Assembly (NCBI RefSeq): GCF_022539665.2
Contig: NC_081336.1
Span: forward strand, 5,410,221 to 5,474,220
Direction of reading: 5' to 3'
Length of the DNA: 64,000 bases
Source: Daphnia carinata
Taxonomy: Eukaryota > Arthropoda > Branchiopoda > Diplostraca > Daphniidae
Part shown: one piece after another, positions 33,807-45,400 of the stretch
Layout of the letters: each line of letters opens with the position of its first letter
Position numbering within the stretch: the stretch's first letter is position 1
Notes under the pieces: generated by a model
Told to the model about the DNA's origin: nothing
Database searches by the model: none
What the model saw: only the letters and a program-made list of their open reading frames with translations
Position numbers and translations under genes: made by a program

Positions 33807-35850
33807 TCATGGAAACTCACCGACATCCACGACGGAATAAGTAAACGATGTTGTCCTCGTAGATATGGCATCCACTGTCATGTCATCCCCGTCGGATTTG
33901 CCGTCCCCTTTCTTGCACTTTGGTAACATGAAGCAAATGGTTGCTAGTCCCTATAGAAGGAAATAAACAATACATCTAATTATTTGTTAATAGTCATTTT
34001 TGCATAAAACTTAACACTGTAATTTGGACAGAGAAGACGACGACAGCCGTCATTTGGAAACCAATGTGGTCCACTAAAATGCCAGTCCCAGCGCGTGAAA
34101 CAAAACGCCCAGCACCACTAAGAGACGACCATATACCGGCAACAAGCCCGTGAGTACTGGGATTATCCGGATAACCAGCATGTCTATTATCAAAACGAAA
34201 AAAAAAAAGAAATGAATACTGGTACAGTAAATTGATTTTTTTAAATGTGGCTTACATAGCTTCTCTCATGGCATCAACGACCCCCGAAACTTGTTGCCCT
34301 GCAAACGCAACTCCACTTTGTGCCAATGCGATACCGACAACAGCTAGATTTCTAAAATAAAATCAAACAATGATACTAGTTAAACGGTTTGAACTTTAGA
34401 ATTGAAATCAAAAGTACCGATCAATAGGAACGAAGCGAAAAGGCCCCAGCAAAAATATGGACAAGGCTCCGATCATGGTACTGGAAAAAAGGCAGAGCTT
34501 CACAGGTCCACGGCGATCGCACAAGTATCCCCAAATAGGGCTGGCTATACTGTTGGCACCGTCTTTCAGTTCGAAAAAGATACCCACGTAAAATGGTGTC
34601 AAGTCAAACTGCAAACAAAACATAAAATGATTCTAAAGAAATTAATAATAACGCCAAGTCGGAAAACATACCGTACGCAACACTTGCGGTTCAAGGTTGA
34701 TCGAGAGGAACCCGTTCGACATGTCGATACGATGAACGTGAAGAACGGGATCCAAATGGATGGAATACACAAAATAGCCAATGGCGATTGAGTTTTAGTC
34801 GATCCCTCGTCATACTGTGACACTAAAATGTTGAGAAACGAGATGAGAAGACTGGTGACGTACAATATTTTGAACTAATTTACCGTCATAATCGGGAAGA
34901 AAGGGTAATGCCATAAAGGCCATAAAAGTTTGAATTCCGCCCATGAGGATAAAGGGAGTCTTAACACCACCGACTTCGTACAATGCACCGCCGACTATAG
35001 GACCAGCAAGCTGGGCAATGTTCATCATGGTTCTTGTAAGATTCTAAAATTAGAACAATGGTAGAAATTGAACAGCGAACGCTAAACCTGCATTAGTGAA
35101 TCTTACAAAGATTTTGGCAACGGAATTGGGAAACTCCACACCAGTGTACGTAAACGTCGCCGTAATTGTTCCAGCGTTTCCGGCAGCGTGAATGACGCGG
35201 AACAATATAGATATTACGACGAATGAACCCCCGGGAGGGAAATACTCTAAAAAGCTTTTAAAGTTTACTGATTAAAACCCAGCTTTTGCGTTTTTTTTGT
35301 GTAATTTACTACTCACCCCGATAATAAGCAGCAAATACCTCCAATGAAAACTCCAGAAACAAAGGTGAACCGAACGCCACTAACTTTTAGCTGAAAGAAA
35401 GATGAAGATGCAAATTACACGTTTATGGAACAAATTTGGGGTAATATTTACGTTTTTCCAATAAAAGGAGTGTGACAAGAAACGATGTCAGGCAGTTGGT
35501 ACCAATAATAAATCCATAAATGGATACTGTGGCACCCTTATCTTCAGCCTAGAGATTAAAGCAAACATTTAGATTTCACATTACATATGATCTTATTTCA
35601 CAGATACTTACAATTTAGGGAAAGAACGGGGGGAAAAGGCAAATGATGATGTAAGAGTTGCTAATGAGAGAACAACCAATAGAAGCCATTGTCTGGGTGT
35701 CAATTTTTTCTTCTCTGTTTTAGCAACCTCTCCAAAACGCCTATATTTTTTCTTCTTAAGCCCTCCACAACCTCCATTACCACTGTCAGATGATGCTGTT
35801 GACAGGCATCTATCTTTTTTGACGGCATCGTCCTTCGTGCTCAACTCCTT
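33807..35850 (-). CDS. Major facilitator superfamily transporter, SLC18B1-like
   Basis: About ten short exons encode a twelve-helix-type MFS carrier, probably moving small amines or organic cations across a vesicle or plasma membrane. Seen in order: a cytosolic basic N-terminus (KKKKYRRFGEV), LTPRQWLLLVVLSLATLTSSFAF, GATVSIYGFIIGTNCLTSF, VSGVRFTFVSGVFIGGICCL, VVISILFRVIHAAGNAGT, MMNIAQLAGPIVGGALYEVG, SIASPIWGYLCDRRGP (motif A-like), GVAFAGQQVSGVVDAM and GLVAGIWSSLSGAGRFVS. Compared with relatives, two residues seem missing after SFAFS, no ATG precedes the first exon in frame (nearest codon TTG at 35844), and one exon (near 34790) appears one base off. The C-terminus ends VVDVGEFP just before vasa-like sequence. 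Could be a live gene with unresolved exon 1 or a young pseudogene. The inverted repeat ends inside its exon at 34445. Confidence 0.7.
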
Positions 35851-36540
35851 TCGTTTGGAGTAATAAGTGTTGATTCAACCTTTTCAGTCGTTTTTTGCAC
35901 CTGGTCATGCCAAAGCACTGGTGATGTTTCAGCCATCGAAACTGACCTATTCTTTTGCTGTCTTTCTGGATAGGGTGGGTATGGCAAACATGGCTGAGCC
36001 AAGGTTGTGAACGATCCAACATACCCATTCTTCAAACTGCTTGTGCTATTTAACTTCTCTTTAGCTATAAATAAAAAGAGCAATAGTAGTCAAATTTCTT
36101 TGGCATGCTAAAGAGCAAGACTGAAGCAAATAACAACGTAGGTCTGCTTCGAGGTGCAAACGAAAAACACGAATTGGCTAAAGCGTGGAATTGGAGCACG
36201 GGACGGTATATCGTGGAAATGATAGCGGAAACAGTAATAACCACCAGGGTATATGTCCTATAGACGGCATGCATGTGAATTCAGAAGATTCCAAAACTGA
36301 GATAGTTTTTCACGAAATAAAAATACTTTTTAGAGTTTTTTTACGGTTATTTGTGTTGAACATTACGGGAAAAATTCTAATTCATTTAATTTCCTTCACA
36401 CAATTCAAATTACCTTATTTTATTAACATTTTTTTTTGAAAAAACATCAGAGTTTGAGCAGTGATGGGTTCTGTCTTCCGTCGAAAAATGCCATAAAGCG
36501 AGACAGCGAGCGGTGTTTTTCAAGCACCCGAAGTAAATCG
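35851..36540. other. 5' side of the MFS gene; no clear gene
   Basis: Minus-strand frames here (TTLAQPCLPYPPYPERQQ near 35980) may be an upstream exon of the transporter in a different phase. Nothing else is recognisable. Confidence 0.3.
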
Positions 36541-36551
36541 AAATATTCAAA

Positions 36552-38085
36552 ATGGTTCCCTCATTTATGAATATCTTCTCGTTCGTCACAGCATTAACAG
36601 GATCTTCCAGCAGAGAAGAACAACCTGAACAGTTGACACCAGAAAACAGGAGCGACTTGTTACAAAAATGTAACATGACGCATCCTTTACCCCAGAATAC
36701 TTCATCTAGTACTGTTTGCCAAGCAGAGAAACCAGATGGAACTACGCCTAGGCCTAAAGCTGGATTTCGAGACACTGACTTGAAATTTTACAAAGATGAA
36801 CCGAAGCGGACAAATAGAAATCTGACTGCGGCGAAATTGTCATTAAACGAGGCAGCAGAGACGCGTCGTCAAGTCCCGAGATCAAAACCATCCCCGTTTC
36901 TTGGTCGCCGGAAAGAGCTGTTAAGAATGCTCGGCCCCCTCCCACAGACGCCGATACAGTAAGCGAACCAACGATCAACACGACACCTGCAAAGGGCGTC
37001 CAAAAGTCGAAGCTATCACAATTATTCGAGCGAATGAAAAAGAAATTAGTCAAACCGGGATTCTTGACAGAAGACAAACCCATCAAGACCAAGTCCGTGC
37101 AGGTAACAATGAACGGGCATCAAGTGGATATGGTGATTGACAAAGGCTGTGAACATTCAATCATCAGTTTAGACCAATGGCAAAAATTAGACGAGCCAGA
37201 ATTAACGCCTTTTACGAAGATCACTTTGGTCATGGCGAAGCGTACAGGGAAGTTCAAAGAGCACGTAAAATTGGATGAGCTCGTTGGATTTTTTTCTACC
37301 CCTTTGTTGAATTAGAAGGCGAATTATTTACAACCCCAATTTACGTGTCTGCAGGATATAAGGCTATGCCCAACTTCCTGGGTCGTAGACACTTCCACAA
37401 CCTCCGTTTACATAAAGAAAATGCGCATTTGATCAAAATTACACGCACAACGGGAAATGAAACGCCTCCCCAAACGCCGACAAACAAATCAGATGCCGGA
37501 CCTAAAACAGTGCTAGACTTGACCGGTTCTATGATCAATTACTTGGGGTTACGCATTGAGATGGCAAAACACAAGAATAATGAAAATCGCGAAGACTATG
37601 AGCAGTACATGTCACAGACCATAATGGACATAATGGTAGCGTTCGAGACAAAAAGGGCCGACTCCCAGAACGAATTTGAACCGCTAGTCATTGAGCTCGA
37701 AGAATCCGACAGTATCGACAACCTCAGGAAGACTTTTTCTGAGCTTAAAAATATTTATGAAAATGACAGAAGGAGGTCCTGCGAAGTTATACGTGATGCA
37801 GAAGACGAGCTTAAAAAAAAAAAAAAAAAACTTGCTTCTGCGTCATCGGAAGTAGAGCGCGCGGAACTAACCGAACTTGTCCAGCGAAGAGAAAAAGCCC
37901 TGCAAGTGATTGTCGAAAACGAAAATATGGATTTTGAGAAGAAGATGGCAGAAGTGGCTTTCGCTAAAGAAATGTTTCCGAAGCCAAAGGCAGAAAACAA
38001 GGGGAAGAAATTCTTCAAAGGACTCAAAACGATGTTTGGACATCGTTCTTCTAACAACGAAATGAAAGCAGAGGAGAAGGTCTAA
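36552..38085 (+). pseudogene. Retropepsin-like/coiled-coil gene, copy A
   Basis: ATG at 36552 (MVPSFMNIFSFVTALTG). After a Ser/Glu-rich N-terminus comes KAGFRDTDLKFYKDEPKR; then about 415 bp present in copy B are absent. Next an aspartic-protease-like fold: VQVTMNGHQVDMVIDKGCEH (37100-37160), with DKG at the usual DTG/DSG position, and AMPNFLGRRHFHNLRL at its end. The rest is long charged helices (YENDRRRSCEVIRDAEDEL; VERAELTELVQRREKAL) and a basic C-terminus (KKFFKGLKTMFGHRSSNN). Frame shifts near 36960 and 37295 (one extra T) break it, so this copy is a pseudogene. It could derive from a retroelement gag-protease or be a domesticated gene; no reverse transcriptase accompanies either copy. 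Confidence 0.55.
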
Positions 38086-38387
38086 CAATGAATATGTTTT
38101 GAAGCTTAGATAATTCTGTGTGCTTTGGTTTTGTTTAAATTCGTAACGTTTAAAGGAAGGGGCAAAATTGATCTGATTCGATGTGGTGGCTGCAAATTGA
38201 TGGCATTATGATCTACTGGACGGAAGTGAATGGCGACATACGACAATGAACATCTTTGACGCTTAGGAAACCTGTTTGCTGACAAAGGAAGCAGTTTCCT
38301 AATCTCTTTGTGGTCATTGTCATTGGTATCGATTTTTCATTTCTGTTTGATTGTAACTTTGGCGACTGATGTGCATTGGCTACGGGA

Positions 38388-39330
38388 CACCGGCATTTTG
38401 ATACACTGAACGTTAATAGGTGAAGAGAGACGACAATGGCATAATTGGTTAAGAAATAACTATGCTGTTAAAGCGGAAAAGTTTTTTTATCGTTATGGCC
38501 ATTGTCACCTCTCTCCCACCCCCAATTTCATTCGGTTATCATGATGCCACCAAGTTTCAGCCAATGTATTTGGTTTCAGAAGGTTCTATCGGACTGAAGG
38601 AAGAATTGATGACAAAGATCATTTTTGATACTTTGAATACCTGTCTGCTGTTTGAGTACTTTGGTACTGTGTAAGCAGGCAGGTTTTCATATTAGAAATG
38701 ATCCATTTATCATTCCTTCACTTACGTTTCATTCTTATCATGATGCCTGTCTATTTGTAGTTATTCGAAAATAGGGGACCATCGTTGCAGACACTGTAAA
38801 CTGGTCTTTTAAATTTCAATAGCTGCCATTTTGAATGATGTGAAATTTGTACCTTCATTGGGACGGGACGTGACTTGAACAAAGTCCACAGGTTTTCTAA
38901 GCATCCTTACATTTTCTTACATTTGCACACAGATGCACACAGACATCGGCATTTTGATACACTGAACGTTAGTAGGTGAGGAGAGACGACAATGGCACTA
39001 TTGGTTAAGAAATAACTATGCTGTTAAAGCGGAAAAGTTTTTTAATCGTTACGGCCATTGTCACCTCTCTCACCCACCGCGCTTTCATTCGGTTATCACG
39101 ATACATCCAAACTTGCAGCATTTGTAATTGGATTTCACAAGGTTAGATTGGGACGGAAGGAAGAATGGGTGACAATGTTCGTTTTTAATACTTTGAAAAC
39201 CTGTTCGCTGTGTGAGTACTTTATGTACTGTATAAGTGGACAGGTTTTCTTATTCAGAAATGATCCGTTTTTCATTCCTTCACGTACGTTCCTTTATAAC
39301 CATGACGCCGTCTATTTGCAGTCTTTGTAA
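38388..39330. repeat. Tandem pair of about 370-bp repeats (38388-38760 and 38943-39330)
   Basis: Both units begin ATTTTGATACACTGAACGTT and run in parallel through GAGAGACGACAATGGCA, CTATGCTGTTAAAGCGG and GACAGGTTTTC, with perhaps 80% identity. A third unit lies downstream of copy B at 58461-58810. Each contains a short open frame around FGYHDA-x-K. This is the conserved 3' flank of the retropepsin-like gene. Confidence 0.75.
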
Positions 39331-41880
39331 ACTACTTGGCAAAACATACGCCATTTGAACAAGAAAAAGAAAATCAACAAAAGGCGCAACGCGCGTACTT
39401 AAGAAGTACCGAGATTTTTTTAGCATCGAAGCACAATCATTGTTATGCCTCTCCATCTTTTCCTTTCATTCGATTTCTTCCCTAAAATCAACGTTTCCTT
39501 ACCACAATTGTCATTTCGGAAAATAATTTGGTTCTTGAAAATAAAAATGTAAAAAATACTTTGAATAAATTCTTGTGTTTTAATATTTAGTAGATAAATA
39601 AGGTTGCTTAAAACAAAATACTTGAGCATTTGACGAATTTGAAAAATTGAATCCTTGAACTCACAAGTTAAAGTATACAAAATAGCAGGTGATAGTCGTC
39701 AGAAATTCTAAAATAGGTATAGTACGGTACAAATCTAAAAGAAAAAGGAAGGAAGGCGAAAGGAACTAAACGCATAAACACTTGCTGACATGTTCGGTAA
39801 AAACGTTAAATAGTTATTGCACGACATCTCAGGTGACTGTTGGATGTTGTAACAAACAAATGCTGAAATCAAGAAGACCATTTCGAAACTGGAAAAGATA
39901 CAGGCCTATACACAAGACTACGACGCTTAGATCGTACGAGATACTACTGAAAGCAGAAACGAATGTAGATGTTATTAGAGAGAAATCGCCTTACGCCAAT
40001 TTCCTCGGCTGTCGACTCATCTACATCCTCTACCTCAAAACTTTGACGAATCAGGGAATTGGTGTCACTAGTTCGCAAATCAACGTATACCAACTAGCAG
40101 GTGATAAAATCATCAAAGATGTTTGCGTAACTAATAGGGAAAAAAAAGAAAAAATGGGGAGGGAGAGAATTCCATGCACAAAGACCAAATCCATAAATAT
40201 TCACGCAGTTGATCCACAAAACCTACGAAGATGTCTATAGAACCCTCGTCTTCAAGTATTCAGAAAGAGCTTACCTTTTGGCGAATAACGCAGGAAGAAA
40301 GGTAAATGACCTTCACGCTGGTCAAGTTAATCCAATAAGCTCCTCCTGGATATCTGAAAAGAAAAACAATCCGATTTTTAGCAAAAGAATTCGAAATTCA
40401 GCACGCTCGCAAATGCTGAACATTTAAGAGATTCTAAAGCGCGGTTGACCAAGGTCAGACTCTCGTACCTACCAGAGCAAGAAAAGAGGGACAGTGAACC
40501 CTCATAGGTGATCCAAGTGGAGCGCTGGTTGAGGAAATGAGTCGTGATCCACGTATGCCGGCCGAACAAAATAAAGCGAAAGCCGATGACCTTCTACGTT
40601 CTGCTCAAGGCTTGAGAAGAGCTCCGCGACATTACCCGCGCATAAGAATCTGTTAAGATAAGGTAACAAAGAGCAAAAAATATTAGCCGAACGTTAATTA
40701 ATATGAAAAGGGGAGAAACAACAAACAATCCTTTCGCCTACGGTAAAAGATATCCAGTTATTCTTCGCAATTCTCAAGACCGCAGACAGAAAGATAACGG
40801 TGAGAAGAAAATTTGCATTACCAACAAAGTTGAGTGTCTTGTGACGCAGGCTAAAATAAATTTAATTACTCAATTGGGGATCTTCAAACGTTTCAGAGCT
40901 AAAGCAGGAAGCGCTTAAACAAAGCTCTGCATAATGCCAACGCACTGTTAATGATATTTTCGGATGGGCAATTAAATAATTATTAAATACTGCTGGTTAT
41001 GCAACGCAAATTTTACGAAAGCAACAATTTTTGTGGTGATATTACCTGCGCCCGATGAAACACTTTTACTCTCACCACTTCCTCATTTTCTGTGGGTTAT
41101 CTGACACACATAATATTAAAAATTAGCTGACCACAATAATATTAAAATTGACCGCAGGATTAAAATATGCTATGGCTAACAATTCATACGGTGGCAAAAG
41201 AATACAAGAAAATGCACGGCGAAGTGAAACAAATATAACTCCAATCGAAATTTGACCAAAAGACTTTGCATTCATGACGAACGTCTGGGTGAAAAAGAAA
41301 CAATGAAATCTTTCTTTTGACGTAATTTTTGGCAATGTCTAACGTCACGTCATGATCCCAAGCGTTTTCGTCAACTCTTACAGGTTACGTTCCTCGACAA
41401 TCGCTACGGCGACATGGCTGCTAAAAAACCCCAAATTAATCCACCGAAAAAAGGGATTGACATAAAGACCCAATAGTGTAACTGGTAGCGAATGGCACTA
41501 ATAGACCCCTATTTAGCAACAAAAAGAAGGCGGACTTTAATACAAAAGGTATTAGGAACGATCTTCCCTGACGCAGTGGGCGGTGGTCTCTGAGGAATGT
41601 CTAGACATAGATTCGGTAAGATAATAATGAGCAAACAGCGAAAGGCTAGACAGCAAGGCCGTCAAAATCGAGAAGAACAGGTCACTGTAATAGAAAAAAA
41701 AATGTGCGATGATTGACGTGGGATTTCAATGTACCGGTGGAAAAAAAATTAATAATGGACAGGTGGCTGCACAAAAAAACAAAATGGCAAAACCTTTGAT
41801 TCCTAACTGTTAATCATCCGACAGCTCGTAGCCCGTGGCTCAACCGGTACATCGACAATTGTTACGGGAAACAGGTAAGA
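39331..41880. other. Spacer DNA without a recognised gene
   Basis: The first 300 bp resemble 58980-59150 at lower identity, the end of the copy A/B duplication. An open frame at 39782-40240 (plus; SPYANFLGCRLIYILYLKT) and another at 40703-40918 have no recognised domain. A-rich runs are common. Confidence 0.35.
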
Positions 41881-41883
41881 GCG

Positions 41884-42156
41884 ATGAAATATGGTTGTAC
41901 TCTATGTTGTGTCATCCTTGACAGACTAGCTCTTGCGGTCAAACAAAGCATGTTGGATGAAATGATCTTACTTCCGGTCACATTACAACACTCGATTGTA
42001 ATGCAACGGAAAATCAAAAACGCCCTGCACAATACCGAAATCTGCAATGGAACTAGATTCGTCATCTATTATTTCGTGCAACGAATCGAATTCGATGCAA
42101 CTCAAATAATATCAAAGGCAACAACACAAAAACTGTGCTTTGCGGATGTTCCCTAA
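41884..42156 (+). pseudogene. Possible PIF1/Helitron helicase remnant
   Basis: A 90-codon frame includes ICNGTRFVIYYFVQRIEFDA, which resembles the LCNGTRL segment near the C-terminus of Helitron Rep-helicases and PIF1 helicases. The N-terminal side (ILLPVTLQHSIVMQRKI) sits where PIMLLRN is expected but matches poorly. No Rep domain, P-loop or Helitron ends were identified. Confidence 0.25.
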
Positions 42157-42194
42157 GTTTACAGGTGAGAGCACGATTGTCGTCTCCCCTCCAA

Positions 42195-42214
42195 CCCCCC
42201 CCCCCCCCCCCCCC
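42195..42214. repeat. Poly-C run of 20 bases
   Basis: Twenty consecutive C, followed by an A-run (42227-42237). It lies about 100 bp outside the inner edge of the right inverted-repeat arm. The G-rich strand could form a quadruplex and stall replication. Confidence 0.85.
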
Positions 42215-42310
42215 AGAAAAGATTTAAAAAAAAAAAATAGGCCATTAAGTTGAAGGTTACACTCAACAGGAGGCGAATGGGGGACATTAGAAAATAAAAA
42301 ATAAAAAAAA

Positions 42311-42947
42311 GGCCTTTTCGCTTCGTTCCTATTGATCGGTACTTTTGATTTCAATTCTCAAATTCAAACCATTTAACTAGTATCATTATTTGATTTTATT
42401 TTAGAAATCTAGCTGTTGTCGGTATGGCATTGGCACTAAGTGGAGTTGCGTTTGCAGGGCAACAAGTTTCGGGGGTCGTTGATGCCATGAGAGAAGCTGT
42501 GTAAGCCACATTTTAAAAATTCAATTTGCTATGCCAGTATTCATTTCTTTTTTTTTCGTTTTGATAATAGACATGCTGGTTATCCGGATAATCCCAGTAC
42601 TCACGGGCTTGTTGCCGGTATATGGTCGTCTCTTAGTGGTGCTGGGCGTTTTGTTTCACGCGCTGGGACTGGCATTTTAATGGACCACATTGGTTTCCAA
42701 ATGACGGCTATCGTCGTCTTCTCTGTCCAAATTACAGTGTTAAGTTTTATGCAAAAATGACTATTAACAAATAATTAGATGTATTGTTTATTTCCTTCTA
42801 TAGGGACTAGCAACCATTTGCTTCATGTTACCAAAGTGCAAGAAAGGGGACGGCAAATCCGACGGGGATGACATGACAGTGGATGCCATATCTACGAGGA
42901 CAACATCGTTTACTTATTCCGTCGTGGATGTCGGTGAGTTTCCATGA
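42311..42947 (+). pseudogene. MFS transporter, last exons only (right arm)
   Basis: Begins within an exon (FRFVPIDR), then exons NLAVVGMALALSGVAFAGQQ, HAGYPDNPSTHGLVAGIW and LPKCKKGDGKSDGDD to the stop at 42945. Seven or so upstream exons, present in the left copy, are absent, so it cannot make a transporter. Differences from the left copy include GIALAQ to GMALAL and LVDHIG to LMDHIG. Confidence 0.85.
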
Positions 42948-42957
42948 TTAACTATTT

Positions 42958-43890
42958 CTCAGCCCGAATCTCCAGCCGAGTCCGGCCACACCTCGAAATG
43001 CTGCCCGAATCTATTGATGAATCGACGGAAAGCTGCGTGAACAATACATTCCAGAAGCTGTGACATGCGATGAAAAGGAACTGTTTAAGGGGATCGTCTG
43101 TGGGGAACACTTTAACAATTTTGATAAAGTCGTCCTCCAGGTAAACCATTTTTCGAAACAGTAGTTTATGTTTTGAAAATATCTATTTGGATTTGCTTTA
43201 GGTTACAGAAAAAAATGTACCTCGATAAATAACATCATTCGAAGAAGCCGGCCTGCGCCCACTACTACTTCAAAACATTAAGATTGCTGGCTACATAAAA
43301 TCAACACCTATACAGAAAGCTTCAGTTGCAGATATTCTTGCCAAAAGAGATTTGATTACTTGTGCTGTCACGGGCTCCGGCAAAACGGTAATCCAATTAA
43401 TGAACGCTGTGTAATTTTGAAACCTTGATGCCTTCGTACTAACTTGATTCGAATGGGTCGATATGAACTGGGTAAGTTGAGGTAAAAGTAATTTTGAGTG
43501 GGCACGTCTGTGATTGCGACTACGAAAAGGTCCAATTGCATTTAAGATACTCAAGAAACCCTTCGTGACATTCGTTGATTAAGTCATCTAAAATTTCACA
43601 TTTTTTCATATAGGCGGCGTACTTGGTACCGTTTATGAACATATTGTTAGAACAAGGTGTTTCTGGTGCATCCCCGCCATGGTTCAAAAGCCAGAAGTTG
43701 TAATTGTCGCACGCACTCGTGAATTTTCGATTCAAATTCACCGCGGGGCGTGTAAATTCTCCTACAATTCGGTTTTAAAATCTGTCATATATCAAGGAAC
43801 TGTCACGAGCCATCATCGGTCAAATCTTCAAGCTGGGTGCAATACTCTTGTCGCGACCGCGGGGCGACTCGAGGATTTTCTCAATTAGTG
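42958..43890 (+). pseudogene. Vasa/DDX4-like helicase fragment (right arm)
   Basis: Spliced fragments cover REQYIPEAVT, DEKELFKGIVCGEHFNNFD, STPIQKASVADILAKRD with AVTGSGKT (P-loop, about 43310-43390), a stop, an intron ending TTTCATATAG, then KPEVVIVARTREFSIQIH (43680-43740) to [10 protein letters not shown]. Family: germline DEAD-box RNA helicase with N-terminal CCHC knuckles. Motif Ia is altered and domain 2 is missing; the sequence passes straight into POLD1 at 43893. Confidence 0.75.
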
Positions 43891-43892
43891 TC

Positions 43893-45400
43893 ACGTCAGG
43901 TAATCTATGGTAACACAGATTCCGTAATGGTGAAATTCGGTGTACCCACGGTGGCCGAAGCCATGGAATTAGGCCGAGAAGCTGCCGCATTTGTGTCGGC
44001 AAAATTTGTCAAACCCATTAATTTGGAATTCGAAAAAGTCTATTACCCCTATTTATTGATCAACGAAAAGAGGTAATTACGGTTCTGATTTATAAAGACT
44101 TGTTAGATGAGATACCAGTTGCACTGTCTGTTTCTGTCTTCACAGGTATCCAGGATTGTATTGGACCAAACCTGAAAAGTTTGACAAAATGGATTGTAAG
44201 GGTTTAGAAACTGTTCGTCGTGATAATTGTCAACTCGTTGCCAATCTTATCAATAGCTGGTCTGCAGAAAAGTTTGATTGATCGGTAAACAAAAAGTCAT
44301 CAGTTTTAGTATTCAAAGTTTGAGGTTTTGATATTTTCTCTTAGAGATCCGGGTGGAGCACTAGAATACGCCAAACAATCTATTTTCGACTTGCTGCGCA
44401 ACAAAGTCGATATCTCACTTCTGATGATTACCAAGGTAGGGCGTAACTATGTTTTGGAATACTGTGATTTTATCCGTTTGCTTTCTTTTATTAAAAAGGA
44501 GCTGACTAAAACAGATAAAGACTACGCCAGCAAACAGGCACATGTGGAACTAGCTCACAAGATGCGTAAGCGAGATGCTGGTACAACCCCAAAATTAGGG
44601 GATCGAGTTCCGTATGTCATTATCGCAGCCGCTAAAAGTACACCAGCCTACCTCAAGATTCGTCTTTGGATTTCAAATTTCTCATGAACTATTAAGTTTT
44701 CATACGTCTTCTTTAGACGGTAAACCCTATTTTTGTAATGGAATACAGCGTACCTATTGATGCCCCATACCATTTGGAAAATCAGCTTTCAAAACCCCTT
44801 GTTCGGATTTTGGAACCCATACTTGGATCTAAAGCGGAATCATTGTTGCTACGTAAACATGGACTTATCGCCTTTATTTGCTTGACATAATTGAACGGTT
44901 TGTATTCCGTATTGTAGATGGTTACCATACCCGGACGCCTTCATTTGTTACTTCAAAAATTGGTGGATTGGCTAGCTTTACCACACGCAAATCCACCTGT
45001 GTTGGATGCAAAACCGTCCTTCCAGACGATAGTGCTGTATGCAAGTAAGTCTAATTTCTGCCTATCTCGGCGATGTTTGTTAAATTTGCTGTTCCAATTT
45101 AAACAGATTTTGCAAGCCGAAAGAATCGGAGTTCTACCAGAGGGAAATTGGCCAACTTTATGCTCTCGAAGAGAAGTTTAATCGTTTATGGACAGAATGT
45201 CAACGGTGCCAGGGAAGTCTCAACGAAGAGATTCTTTGTTGCAAGTAAATAGTTTGAGTGATATCCTAATCATGTTACATACTTAATACTAATCGTTTGC
45301 CACATTTAGCCGAGATTGCCCCATCTATTATATGAGGACAAAAGTTAGAAAAAATCTCACGGAACAGGGTAAACTTATGGAAAGATTCAGCCTACCCTGA
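43893..45400 (+). pseudogene. POLD1: DNA polymerase delta catalytic subunit, C-terminal exons (right arm)
   Basis: Exons: 43893-44071 (motif [14 protein letters not shown], Asp to Asn), 44145-44282, 44345-44435, 44499-44655, 44717-44849, 44920-45043 (CVGCKTVLPDDSAVCK), 45107-45245 ([25 protein letters not shown]) and 45309-45400 ([16 protein letters not shown] to the stop). The last three hold the paired cysteine modules that bind zinc and an Fe-S cluster and contact the polymerase B-subunit. The 63-nt intron 44436-44498 is itself open in frame. A one-base shift near 44255 and the lost catalytic Asp show it is not a working polymerase. Confidence 0.88.

Larger units (their letters stand above)
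25774..34445. repeat. Left arm of a large inverted repeat (8.67 kb)
   Basis: The reverse complement of 42311-53422 apart from a 2,329-bp retrotransposon insertion and about 114 bp of minisatellite expansion in the right arm. Coordinates sum to 76,754-76,756 across the inner 6 kb, so few indels occurred. Sparse substitutions suggest high identity, roughly 99% by eye. Carries MFS 3' exons, vasa- and POLD1-like fragments and several repeats. Confidence 0.95.
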
